DNA of 11,993 nt, taken from Sergeia podlipaevii. Lineage: Eukaryota > Euglenozoa > Kinetoplastea > Trypanosomatida > Trypanosomatidae. The DNA lies in the NCBI GenBank assembly GCA_030849805.1, contig JASANZ010001722.1:1-11993 (forward strand), given 5' to 3'. Positions 1-7,533 of the stretch are shown piece after piece; the first letter of the stretch is position 1, and each line of letters opens with the position of its first letter. The position numbers were made by a program, and so were the translations under genes. The notes under the pieces are model-generated. The model saw only the letters and a list, made by a program, of their open reading frames with translations. It had not been told where the DNA came from and ran no database searches.

Positions 1-14
1 GGAGGAAACAAGCA

Positions 15-54
<40 letters not shown>
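15..54. repeat. (TG)6-(TA)14 compound microsatellite
   Basis: Six TG units at 15-26 run directly into fourteen TA units at 27-54. Such dinucleotide tracts are common in trypanosomatid intergenic DNA and vary in length between strains. Confidence 0.95.
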
Positions 55-58
<4 letters not shown>

Positions 59-775
59 CAAGAGATAGAGTGCACTTACTGCTTGTCCTTTGTGGTTGTT
101 GCACCTTATTTGGCATACTCCGTTCACCTTCACACACTAATAACCCTTTGAACTTCGTTAGAGTTCTTTTTTTGAAAAAAAAAACAAAAAAAACTGTCAT
201 CTATATTTCGACACGGTATATACACGCATGTAATTTTACTTTGACGTGGTTGTTGTTTTTTTGGGGGGGTGGCACGTGACTTTTCTTTCAATTGTTGTCT
301 TTCTGTGATGTTCTTTTAATGATATTATTCACCTTTTTTTTTCTCTTCACTGTGGGCAAGCTGAGGGGCATAGATTTATATATTGCGTCAATGTATATGC
401 CATGTGAAGAAAGGAGAGAAACAAAAAAAAAACAGCAAGTGGTCAGTGGCGCCACACAAGCAAGAAGAGAGGCACTCGCTTGGCTATCAAAATTGAAAGG
501 AGTACAGAAAGCAAAGAAAAAATATTTAAAAAAGAGAAGCGAATGAGTAGCAAAAGAACATATTTTTGTTCTTTATTTATACTTCAGCGTTGACCTTCTT
601 CCTTTTTTATTTTGTGAAATGCTTACAAACTTTTTAAAACCTACTTTCTTTTTCGTGTTCCTACCTTCTGCATTTTGCTTTTTTACTGTATGCAAAAGTC
701 TTTGCTTCTTCTTCTTTCTATCGTCACATAAGTATAGGCACACATTGATTTGTGATTTTATTTTTCTGTTCATTA

Positions 776-791
776 ATATATATATATATAT
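776..791. repeat. (AT)8 microsatellite
   Basis: Eight AT units, self-complementary, in the spacer ahead of VPS35. No function can be read from it. Confidence 0.9.
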
Positions 792-845
792 TATTTGGAA
801 CGAGCACACGCACGTGTGGGCGAAACTCTTTAGTGCAAAGCAGTC

Positions 846-901
846 CACACACGCACACACACACATACAGCAGAAGCAGCAGAGAAAGGGGAGAGAGAGA
901 G
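846..901. repeat. CA tract followed by purine-rich GA tract
   Basis: An imperfect CA repeat (846-865) is followed by a CAG/AGA-rich purine stretch ending in a GA repeat (891-901). The same order, CA tract then GA tract, recurs at 4542-4568 ahead of the next gene. Confidence 0.85.
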
Positions 902-923
902 TATAAAAGGAGCAACTCTTGAA

Positions 924-992
924 GTCTCCTCTTGTGAATTTGCTTGACTTCTAATATTATTATCATTATTGCTATTATTATGCTTTATTGAG
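924..992 (+). promoter_or_regulatory. Probable spliced-leader acceptor for VPS35
   Basis: After the AG at 922-923 there is no AG until 991-992, and the stretch between is T/C-rich with ATT runs. In trypanosomatids the first AG after a pyrimidine-rich tract is usually the trans-splice site, which would give a 5' UTR of about 53 bases before the ATG at 1046. A second AG at 1009-1010 is an alternative. This is inferred from base pattern only. Confidence 0.55.
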
Positions 993-1045
993 GGGGTGAA
1001 GTGCATCTAGACTATTCTTACTAGTAGCAAAGGACAGTGTGCGTC

Positions 1046-4009
1046 ATGGCTTCCTACAGCGGCGACGCCGCCAATGTTATCTCTCTGCACGGCCCCATCC
1101 TCACTCCACAGCAAGAGCAGGAGAAGTGGCTAGCAGAGGGTCTGCAGGCGGCGCTCGCCAAGGCTGCCACCATGAAGGCACAGGCGAAGGTCCCAGGGAA
1201 CCTTGTGCAGGTGCTTAAGTGTGCAGCGCAGATGCTCGGAGAGCTGAGAACTGGCGTCCTATCTCCACCAAACTACTACGAGCTATATGTGCGCGTCTTG
1301 GATGAGATGCAGCACCTTCTGGCCTATCTTCAAGAGGATTTCGACGCGGGAAGGCACACGCTAGAGGAGATCTACGAAATCGTGCAGTACACGGGCAATA
1401 TTGTCCCGCGTCTGTATCTGCTCATCACTGCGGCGTGTGTGTACATGGATTCAGGAGATCAACCTCCACTGGAGATTATGAGTGACCTAGTGGAGATGTG
1501 CAAAGGCGTGCAGCACCCCACGCGAGGTCTGTTTCTGCGAAACTTCTTGCTGACCATGATGAAAGGGAGGCTTCCTGGGGACTTGAACTGCGCTTCTGCC
1601 GTGGGGGAGAGCAGCAGCCATGCTAGTGCTCGTGGAGAGGACGATGAGGAGACTAGTCACACGGAAGAAAGCACGTGTCCTCCACTGGTGTTGCGCACGG
1701 CCGAGCTGCTTTTACAGAACCTGAAGGAGATGACGTGGCTTTGGATTCGAATGGAGGCGCGCGGCTTTGCAAAGGTGAAGCCTGATGCTCGCACTATGCA
1801 GTCCACGCGGCGCACCGCCAGCGACAGGCGCGAGCTCTGTGTGTTAGTGGGAATGAATATTGTGCGTGTATCGCAACTGGATGGCATCGACCGCGTCGCG
1901 TACCGCAACCACATATTGCCCAGAGTGCTCGGGGTCATCATCCATCACCGCGAGCCTATCGCCCAGCAGTACCTCATGGAGGTCGTTGTGCAGGTGTTTC
2001 CTGATGACTTTCACCTGTGCACACTTGATTTGTACATTAGCGCGTGCAAGCATCTTTCTTCTAGCGTGGATGTGTGTCAAGTGCTGGGCGCGCTCATGAA
2101 GCGACTGGTGAACTACGCCGTCGGTCTGCGCGATGGTGTGACGGAGGCGGCGAGTACGAAAGACTCCCAGGCCATCTGTGCCCTCTTCGGCATTTTACAC
2201 GAGAGCCTGACGCTCATGCCGCTGTCTTATAGCTCGACGGTGAAGCCTGAGCGCTACGTCAAGAAGACAGTCTCCACTCCGCCACCGACGCCGCTGCCGC
2301 TGGATCAGTTCGTAATGATCATGCAGGATCTCTGCAAGCTCACCTTGCTTATTGATAAGGCTGAGGTGGAGAAGGTCGAGGGCAACGCAGTCACGGGCGA
2401 TAGAGAGGAAGAGGGGGAAACCACGCCTGCGGTGGCGGCCTCGGCCGTCACTATGAAGTGCTATCAGAATGTATCGATTGTGCTCAAGACCATTGGCACG
2501 AAGTTTGAGGAGGCCCCCAAGGTGACCTCCGCGGCTGCCAAGGCCGCTGAGAAGCTTCTGCAGTCTCTCATAGACATGATTGACCTTCGCAGCTTGCTGG
2601 CAATGGACGGTTTGCTAGCACTCGTGCAGAAACTTCCCTACATTCAACGACGCTCCGTTGCGATGTCGCTGTGTGACGCTGCTCTTGGCTTCAGCACGCC
2701 AGTAGATGCCTCTCAGCAAACACCACAGCGACATGTGGTGGACCCACATGGCGGCGATGCTGTAGCACGTGCTAGCGGGGTTGGAAACAAAATCACGACG
2801 CTTGAAGAGGTGGCTTGCATGCTGGAGCTGATAGCGTCGCTGCTGTACGATCTGCCTGACGCGCCAAAGGACAAGAAGCTCGTCTACACGTACGACGCTG
2901 CCGCGGAATTTTTGAATGAACAGTGCACCGTGAGCCGTGTGCTTCACCTTATTGATCATCCAGATCCAGCTGTGTATCTCAAAATGTTGACTGGAGTACG
3001 CAAGGTTCTCAGTCAGGGTGGTCAGTCTCGCATCCCGCACACCTTCCCGGCGCTTGCGCAGCTCTACGTGAGGGCTGCGCAGCGCCTTCACACAGCCTGC
3101 GTGCGGTTGAGTGAGTCCACTGCAGGCATAGATGGGGGATCAGAGGCGGCAGTGTATAGTAAGCAGTGCGCCAAGGCGTTTCACTATCTTCACTCCGGTG
3201 ATGGCAAAGGCATACTTGAGGTGCTGGCGGTGCATGCGCCGATCCCCACCTTTTTCACTTACCTTCTGTGTGCCACCACGGCGGACGTCTGTGAGCTGCC
3301 GGAGACCTGTTATGACCTTTGTGTGGAGGCCTTCACCGTGTACGAGGAAAATGCCGCTGACTCACGCGATCAGCTGGACATGCTGGCGTGCTGTGTCAAC
3401 TCTCTCTGTGCGCTGCGGAACATCAGTGCGGAGAACTACGACGTAGTCGCCACCAAGGTGTGCCAGTACTGCTCCAAGCTGATGCGGAAGGAAGACCAGA
3501 GTCGCATGGTGGCTCAGTGCGCCAATCTCTTCACTCGACGTGTCGCTGCGGACGAAGGTGAGGAGGGGTATCAACAGAGAGTGCTTGAGTGCCTGCAAAG
3601 GTCCATGAAGATTGCCAAGCATGTCGCGGGCGTTCAGCAATTCGGTCTCTATGTGGATCTGCTAGGTGTGTACCTTCAACTTTTTGCGAACAAGTCATGT
3701 ACGTGCTTAAATCCGGAGGATGTGAACAACGTGCTGGATGTGGTGCGTGAAGTCAATGAGCAGGTCGGTACCGCGGTGGGGAGTACAGCAGAACATGCCG
3801 ATGGCAAGAACGATTCCAGCAGTAGTAGTAGTAGTAGTAGTGACGGAGACGAGGACGGAAAGGCTCAGGGAAGTAACCCAGCAGCTGGCGGGCCTGCTTG
3901 CAATGATTTGGAGAAGTTCAAGACGATGCGCTTCACTTACCAAAATACCATTCAGTATATTCGGTCGCGAGCTGGGGTGGACCCAAAATGGGAAGGGCTT
4001 GAGGCATGA
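1046..4009 (+). CDS. VPS35: Retromer subunit VPS35
   Basis: Encodes a 987-residue VPS35, the large alpha-helical-solenoid scaffold of the retromer, which with VPS26 and VPS29 recycles membrane cargo from endosomes to the Golgi or cell surface. Identification rests on family signatures. The N-terminal PRLYLL motif (residues 121-126) is the VPS26-binding element of the family. It is followed by YMDSG and by DLVEMCKGVQHPTRGLFLRNFLL, split here as DLVEMCKGVQ and HPTRGLFLRN, a near match to animal and yeast VPS35. The C-terminus has a QNTIQYIR helix and ends WEGLEA, like the family's closing segment. It is longer than human VPS35 (about 796 residues), apparently through hydrophilic insertions near residues 187-212, 446-468 and 555-582 and an acidic, polyserine insert near 920-945. 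The ATG at 1046 is the start: the frame opens only a few codons further, with a GTG. Stop TGA. It should act on endosomes; no membrane segment is expected. Confidence 0.97.
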   Translation: MASYSGDAANVISLHGPILTPQQEQEKWLAEGLQAALAKAATMKAQAKVPGNLVQVLKCAAQMLGELRTGVLSPPNYYELYVRVLDEMQHLLAYLQEDFDAGRHTLEEIYEIVQYTGNIVPRLYLLITAACVYMDSGDQPPLEIMSDLVEMCKGVQHPTRGLFLRNFLLTMMKGRLPGDLNCASAVGESSSHASARGEDDEETSHTEESTCPPLVLRTAELLLQNLKEMTWLWIRMEARGFAKVKPDARTMQSTRRTASDRRELCVLVGMNIVRVSQLDGIDRVAYRNHILPRVLGVIIHHREPIAQQYLMEVVVQVFPDDFHLCTLDLYISACKHLSSSVDVCQVLGALMKRLVNYAVGLRDGVTEAASTKDSQAICALFGILHESLTLMPLSYSSTVKPERYVKKTVSTPPPTPLPLDQFVMIMQDLCKLTLLIDKAEVEKVEGNAVTGDREEEGETTPAVAASAVTMKCYQNVSIVLKTIGTKFEEAPKVTSAAAKAAEKLLQSLIDMIDLRSLLAMDGLLALVQKLPYIQRRSVAMSLCDAALGFSTPVDASQQTPQRHVVDPHGGDAVARASGVGNKITTLEEVACMLELIASLLYDLPDAPKDKKLVYTYDAAAEFLNEQCTVSRVLHLIDHPDPAVYLKMLTGVRKVLSQGGQSRIPHTFPALAQLYVRAAQRLHTACVRLSESTAGIDGGSEAAVYSKQCAKAFHYLHSGDGKGILEVLAVHAPIPTFFTYLLCATTADVCELPETCYDLCVEAFTVYEENAADSRDQLDMLACCVNSLCALRNISAENYDVVATKVCQYCSKLMRKEDQSRMVAQCANLFTRRVAADEGEEGYQQRVLECLQRSMKIAKHVAGVQQFGLYVDLLGVYLQLFANKSCTCLNPEDVNNVLDVVREVNEQVGTAVGSTAEHADGKNDSSSSSSSSSDGDEDGKAQGSNPAAGGPACNDLEKFKTMRFTYQNTIQYIRSRAGVDPKWEGLEA
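3817..3842 (+). repeat. AGT/AGC triplet repeat inside VPS35 (polyserine)
   Basis: A run of AGC/AGT codons encodes nine serines followed by an acidic DGDEDG stretch, near residues 925-939 of VPS35. It lies in a low-complexity insert just before the conserved C-terminal helix, so it is probably a flexible loop. Length variation between strains is likely because the codons are nearly identical. Confidence 0.9.
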
Positions 4010-4171
4010 GAAAGAGGGAAGGCACATCAGTATATTGTTTTAGATGCATTGGCATGAACTGCGCTTTGTTCTTTTTTTTTAATACGTTTTTTTATTGTGC
4101 TTTTTTTCCGATTTTGTGTGTGTGTGTCTGTTACTTATTGTTTACTGAGCTGTAGTGACTGCTAGTGTCCC

Positions 4172-4195
4172 TTTATTTATTTATTTATTTATTTA
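4172..4195 (+). repeat. (TTTA)6 tract, ARE-like, in the VPS35 3' region
   Basis: Six TTTA units make five overlapping ATTTA pentamers about 165 bases after the VPS35 stop. In RNA this resembles the AU-rich elements that bind stability-controlling proteins in many eukaryotes, including trypanosomes. A regulatory role here is only a possibility; it may be a plain microsatellite. Confidence 0.8.
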
Positions 4196-4256
4196 TTGCT
4201 GTGACTATGGTAGTTGTTTTCATTCATACTCTCATTACCTGAAAATGTGAGAAAGC

Positions 4257-4271
4257 AAAAAAAAAAAAAAA
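4257..4271 (+). repeat. A15 homopolymer
   Basis: Fifteen consecutive A in the probable VPS35 3' UTR or just beyond. No function assigned. Confidence 0.9.
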
Positions 4272-4405
4272 TCAGAGAAGAATAGGAAATAAGACACGAA
4301 AAAATGCGCGTGCTAAGTTCTTTATTGTACGTGCCTAGAAGGACACAGCTCTTCTTTTAGGTGCGCGAGTGCGTCCTATGCGGCTGTAGTATTGGATTGA
4401 TGGAG

Positions 4406-4487
4406 AACAATATGCCTATTTCCCCCCTCCCCCTCCCCTCTCTATCTCTATTTCTCATCTACTTTCAACTTTTGCTTGCTATTGTAG
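4406..4487 (+). promoter_or_regulatory. Strong candidate spliced-leader acceptor for the coiled-coil gene
   Basis: The stretch 4406-4485 contains no AG and is dominated by C and T, including C-rich blocks around 4422-4440, then ends in TTGTAG (AG at 4486-4487). Use of this site would give a 5' UTR of about 256 bases. Nearer alternatives are the AG at 4700-4701 (42-base UTR) and those at 4739-4740 and 4742-4743, which sit at the ATG. It also marks where the upstream mRNA is likely polyadenylated, since the two reactions are coupled in trypanosomatids. Confidence 0.55.
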
Positions 4488-4541
4488 TTAGATAGACACA
4501 CCACCACACAAACAAACATTTGTTTATACAGACATATACAG

Positions 4542-4568
4542 ACACACACACACACAGAGAGAGAGAGA
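4542..4568. repeat. (CA)n-(GA)n compound microsatellite
   Basis: An AC repeat (4542-4556) passes directly into an AG repeat (4556-4568). The pattern matches that at 846-901. Confidence 0.9.
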
Positions 4569-4743
4569 TACGATACTTTACCATTCTTCCATACTGCTTC
4601 ACAAGAAACCATAGTGAAGGTGTTCATCAAGATATACACTCATACGCAGAAAGAAGTGAGAAACGGCAATTTGTTGTTGTCTTCTCTTCGTCCTGCTGCA
4701 GCGGTCGCAAACTCCTTCTCTCTTTTCATCTATACTTGAGCAG

Positions 4744-6528
4744 ATGGACACAATCCTTCAAGACTTGGAAGAAGTCCGATATGCCCTCCTGGTGACTGCA
4801 GGACAGCGGGAGGCACATAGTGACGCAGTAGTAGATGGCATTCGTGGATCCAGTCATGGGCTGATACAACATAAAGAAGAAGCGTTGTGCTCTTCCTTTG
4901 TGGATCTCCTCCTCCCCCTCCCCCGTGACACCGACTGCAGCTGCGATGGACAGAAAGGTAAAGACAGCAGCAGCAGGTGCTGCGAGACTCTTGCAGCAGC
5001 ACCAGAAGCCGAGGGTAGAGACGATATCCGCCAGACCACACTTCAGAAGAAGTTAGCGGAGCTCACCGCTCAGCACGGCAGCATCGCCGCCACGCTTGCT
5101 CAGCGTGAAGTGGACCTTAGCTGCGCGCAGGCTAGCACTCAGATACTCGCGCAGGACAAGGCCCAGCTCATGGAAACCGTCTCTCAACTACAGCGTCAGC
5201 TTGCGGACGCACAGCAAGACGCAGGCAAGACGAAGATAGCCATGCAGGAGGCACGCGAGCAATGTCAAAGCGGCATGCGAGATCTGGCGCTGCTGCGGCA
5301 GGAGGCACGCGCTACCGAGGCGCAGTGGGATGCGCTGGCCGTAGCCGTCGCGGAACTGCAAAGACAAGCACGTGTCTTGGCGCGGGAGAAGGCCGGTGTG
5401 GTGGCGCGGCTCAAGGCAGGTGAGGCGGAATGCACGAGGCTGCGTGCTGCTTTGAGTGAAGCACAGCACGCGCAAGCGCGGGTGCAAGAGTTGGAGGCAG
5501 AGTTGGCCACGTACACTGCGGAGCGTCATGAAGTGATGGCTTGTCTTCGGGCTGCAAAGGAGAAAGTTGAAAGCGGGGCAGCGTACTGGGCCTCGGTTCG
5601 TGAGGAGCATGAGACACTCAAGTCAACGCTGGCTCTATGCGAAGAAGTGAATGCGGAGTGGGAGCGGCGTCTCTTGGCATCCACAGCAGCAGCTGTGAGC
5701 TCCACAGTAGGCAGTGGTAGGGCCTGCCAGTCACTAGGAGAACACGATGTCTTGTCAGACGTGGGCACAACGGAGAGCTGCCCAGCACCAACGCCTCATA
5801 TGCCGCCCACACCAAGTGCGTCACAGGACGATCAAGGAGAAGAAGAAGAAGAAGAAGAAGATGCAGATGAGGCACGCAATGCCTTCACGGCCTCTCTAGA
5901 GGCGAAGGCCCTTGATCTTGCTTTGAGTTTGAATGAGACGCAGCAACAGTTGTCGTTGGCAAGGAGGCAGTACACCCACATCGCCTCCGCGCGTGTCGCA
6001 GAGACTGCCGAACTATCTGCGCTACGTGCTATTGTGTCTACTACATCAAAACCAGCTATGCTAGCACTGACTCAACAACTCGATGCTGCACAGGCCGCAC
6101 GCATGGCCACTGATTCCTTCGCGACTGCTCTCTTGCAACTCTATCATGAGCTGCTCGAGGCCTACACAGAGGAGGTGCTCCACTGCCATGAACTAGAAGC
6201 GCAACTAGCGCTTCTCGCTACACGGGCCCCAGCGCAGGTCTTGTCTGTCCCTCAGCAGCAGATGCACCGTATGATGTCCACTACTACCAGTGCCAGTGAG
6301 CTAGCTGCTGCCACACTCGCCCACCACCAGCATCAGAGCAGTAGCCGCACTGCCATGAATGTACACCAGCAGCAGCAGCAGCCTGGCGCTACTCCCTTCT
6401 CTTCCATGTCAATAGCAGCAGCGGCGGGGATGGTAGATGGCGGCACAAAGCGTCTCAAGCAGCAGACAATGCGTTATGGTGTACTGCAGCAGCAGCGTGA
6501 ACGTGAGCAGCAACGCAGGCCACGGTGA
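4744..6528 (+). CDS. Uncharacterised coiled-coil protein
   Basis: Encodes 594 residues that I do not recognise as a named family. Residues 1-95 are of mixed composition with a cysteine cluster (CSC at 65-67, CC at 79-80). Residues about 97-312 are an almost proline-free A/Q/E/R/L-rich helix with heptad-like spacing, typical of a long coiled coil. Residues 313-378 are a disordered linker with a PTPHMPPTP stretch and seven consecutive glutamates (366-372). Residues about 379-495 form a second helical, coiled-coil-like block. The C-terminal 100 residues are rich in Q, S, H and A, with a QQQQQ run (542-546), and end in a basic Q/R tail. No signal peptide, membrane segment or catalytic motif is visible. 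Such layouts are common in trypanosomatid cytoskeletal, basal-body or flagellar proteins, but that is only analogy. The ATG at 4744 is the first in frame, and GC-rich third positions support coding. Confidence 0.88.
   Translation: MDTILQDLEEVRYALLVTAGQREAHSDAVVDGIRGSSHGLIQHKEEALCSSFVDLLLPLPRDTDCSCDGQKGKDSSSRCCETLAAAPEAEGRDDIRQTTLQKKLAELTAQHGSIAATLAQREVDLSCAQASTQILAQDKAQLMETVSQLQRQLADAQQDAGKTKIAMQEAREQCQSGMRDLALLRQEARATEAQWDALAVAVAELQRQARVLAREKAGVVARLKAGEAECTRLRAALSEAQHAQARVQELEAELATYTAERHEVMACLRAAKEKVESGAAYWASVREEHETLKSTLALCEEVNAEWERRLLASTAAAVSSTVGSGRACQSLGEHDVLSDVGTTESCPAPTPHMPPTPSASQDDQGEEEEEEEDADEARNAFTASLEAKALDLALSLNETQQQLSLARRQYTHIASARVAETAELSALRAIVSTTSKPAMLALTQQLDAAQAARMATDSFATALLQLYHELLEAYTEEVLHCHELEAQLALLATRAPAQVLSVPQQQMHRMMSTTTSASELAAATLAHHQHQSSSRTAMNVHQQQQQPGATPFSSMSIAAAAGMVDGGTKRLKQQTMRYGVLQQQREREQQRRPR
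5839..5859 (+). repeat. (GAA)7 in the coiled-coil gene (polyglutamate)
   Basis: Seven identical GAA codons encode glutamates 366-372 in the acidic linker between the two helical blocks. A pure codon repeat is prone to length change between strains. Confidence 0.95.
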
Positions 6529-6559
6529 GGAGCAGAAGCTGTGTGCGCTGCATGGAATT

Positions 6560-6585
6560 GTGTGTGTGTGTGCGCGCGCGCATGA
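6560..6585. repeat. (GT)6(GC)5 alternating purine-pyrimidine tract
   Basis: A 26-base stretch of strict purine/pyrimidine alternation, 32 bases after the stop of the coiled-coil gene. GT tracts joined to GC tracts are the classic sequence type able to adopt Z-DNA under negative supercoiling; whether that happens here is unknown. Confidence 0.85.
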
Positions 6586-6672
6586 CGGTAACTTTAAAAT
6601 ATATTTGTAATGCTCATTCAATTTTGTTTTATTTCATTATTTTATGTGTGTGTGCTTTCTTTTTCCTTTCCT

Positions 6673-6697
6673 AAAAAAAAAAAAAAAAAAAAAAAAA
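6673..6697 (+). repeat. A25 homopolymer
   Basis: Twenty-five A in a row, the longest homopolymer in the window, followed by GAAGAA. It could be a simple-sequence tract or an old retroposed tail; no element body or target duplication was recognised beside it. Confidence 0.9.
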
Positions 6698-6861
6698 GAA
6701 GAATTGGTTTTACGTGAAATGAAAGACGTCAGATGAACTGGCGGCATGGATAGCTATCAGGCTGACTGTATTTCGCTGCAGTGTGAATATAGTTTTGTTG
6801 TTGTTGTTGCTATTTTTTTTATTTTTTTTGAATTCTCTCTTTTTCTATCATTCACAACATC

Positions 6862-6885
6862 ATTATTATTATTATTATTATTATT
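6862..6885. repeat. (ATT)8 microsatellite
   Basis: Eight ATT units followed by GTT units and a T run. A similar ATT tract lies at 7502-7523, directly before the DNAJ start. Confidence 0.9.
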
Positions 6886-7010
6886 GTTGTTATTTTTTTT
6901 TTTGACACTTTATATGCATTAATCTTTCTTTTTTCAGTAGTGCACGTGCTCAGAAATCCACATCATTAGCCTGCGCTCGCAAGCACTCACAGATATTCAC
7001 GCACATTTGC

Positions 7011-7048
7011 ATATATATATTAATCACAGCTTTATCATATATATATAT
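7011..7048. repeat. Paired AT tracts, possible hairpin
   Basis: Two self-complementary AT tracts (7011-7020 and 7037-7048) flank a 16-base spacer, so they can pair with each other as a hairpin or each fold alone. Simple AT microsatellites give the same pattern by chance. Confidence 0.6.
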
Positions 7049-7058
7049 TCTTGGCAAC

Positions 7059-7080
7059 GTGTGTGTGTGTGTGTGTGTGT
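7059..7080. repeat. (GT)11 microsatellite
   Basis: Eleven GT units in the spacer ahead of DNAJ; shorter GT/TG tracts follow at 7239-7252 and 7333-7348. Confidence 0.95.
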
Positions 7081-7415
7081 GCTCCTTTGAAACATCGCAA
7101 AAAGGAAAGTAAAAATCTAGCTGTTTTGTAAAGTGCAAATCGGTAAAACAAGAAGGAAGTATAAAACCTCTTATTTTTTAAGAAAAGGAAAAGCTGTTTT
7201 TTCTTTCGCATAACTATATTTTTTTATAACTTATTTGGGTGTGTGTGTGTGTTTTTTATTTATTTATTTTATTTTCTATTTCTACTGCACATCATATTTA
7301 CCTACTTTAATTGTTACTGCTGCTGCCCACTCTGTGTGTGTGTGTGTGTTTGGCGGAAGGTACATATATTATAGTAAGAGAAGGGGCAGTAGACACTTTG
7401 AAGTATTTAAAGCAG

Positions 7416-7449
7416 TTGATTTTTGATCATTTGCTTTGCTGCTGCTCAG
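7416..7449 (+). promoter_or_regulatory. Candidate spliced-leader acceptor for DNAJ
   Basis: A T/C-rich stretch with no AG ends in CTCAG (AG at 7448-7449), giving an 84-base 5' UTR. Two other acceptors are plausible: AG at 7358-7359 after a roughly 160-base AG-free T/TG-rich stretch, and AG at 7532-7533 after the pyrimidine/ATT tract 7472-7531, which touches the ATG. CAG acceptors are generally preferred, which favours 7449, but RNA data are needed to choose. Confidence 0.45.
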
Positions 7450-7533
7450 AGAGAAGAGAGAAGAGAAGGACCGATTCATTTTGTTTTTCTATTTCTATTG
7501 CTATTATTATTATTATTATTATTTTGCATCAAG

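Larger units (their letters stand above)
1..1045. other. Spacer upstream of VPS35
   Basis: This AT-rich spacer has no supportable gene. The open frames here lack an ATG at their apparent starts (GTG at 16, TTG at 292) and translate to low-complexity residues from T, A and TG/TA tracts. It holds a (TG)6-(TA)14 compound microsatellite near the left edge, A-rich runs around 174-191, a seven-base G run at 262-268, an (AT)8 tract at 776-791, an imperfect CA tract at 846-865 and a GA tract at 891-901. The right end probably contains the trans-splice acceptor and short 5' UTR of VPS35. The left part is probably the 3' UTR of a gene outside the window, which is inference. Confidence 0.7.
4010..4743. 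other. Spacer between VPS35 and the coiled-coil gene
   Basis: No supportable gene. The first part, probably the VPS35 3' UTR, is T-rich and carries a (TG)6 tract (4115-4126), a (TTTA)6 tract (4172-4195) and a 15-base A run (4257-4271). The second part has a very strong pyrimidine tract (about 4418-4485), a CA-then-GA repeat (4542-4568) and a second pyrimidine-rich stretch right before the next ATG. The short open frames on either strand are made of repeat-derived residues. Confidence 0.75.
6529..7533. other. Spacer between the coiled-coil gene and DNAJ
   Basis: No supportable gene in about 1 kb. In order it holds a (GT)6(GC)5 tract (6561-6582), a 25-base A run (6673-6697), an (ATT)8 tract (6862-6885), two AT tracts that could pair as a hairpin (7011-7020 and 7037-7048), (GT)11 (7059-7080), (GT)7 (7239-7252), a TTTA-rich stretch (about 7254-7275), (TG)8 (7333-7348), and an ATT tract (7502-7523) right before the DNAJ start. 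Open frames here give only repeat-encoded peptides. Confidence 0.75.

Noticed and set aside
16..546. Two open frames in the left spacer (16-279 and 292-546)
   Set aside because: They begin at GTG and TTG, and the peptides are low-complexity products of TA, T and A runs.
902..909. TATAAAAG, resembling a TATA box, ahead of VPS35
   Set aside because: Trypanosomatid protein genes are transcribed polycistronically without TATA-dependent promoters, and the spacer is full of TA-rich sequence, so chance explains it.
2615..3091. A 158-codon open frame on the - strand inside VPS35, and others inside the remaining genes
   Set aside because: They lie wholly opposite well-supported conserved genes, have no recognisable motifs and are explained by GC-rich codon use.
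7423..7533. In-frame N-terminal extension of DNAJ with a hydrophobic leucine run, like a signal peptide
   Set aside because: It begins at TTG with no ATG, the leucines come from the ATT/TTA tract, and the conserved J domain starts right after the ATG at 7534.
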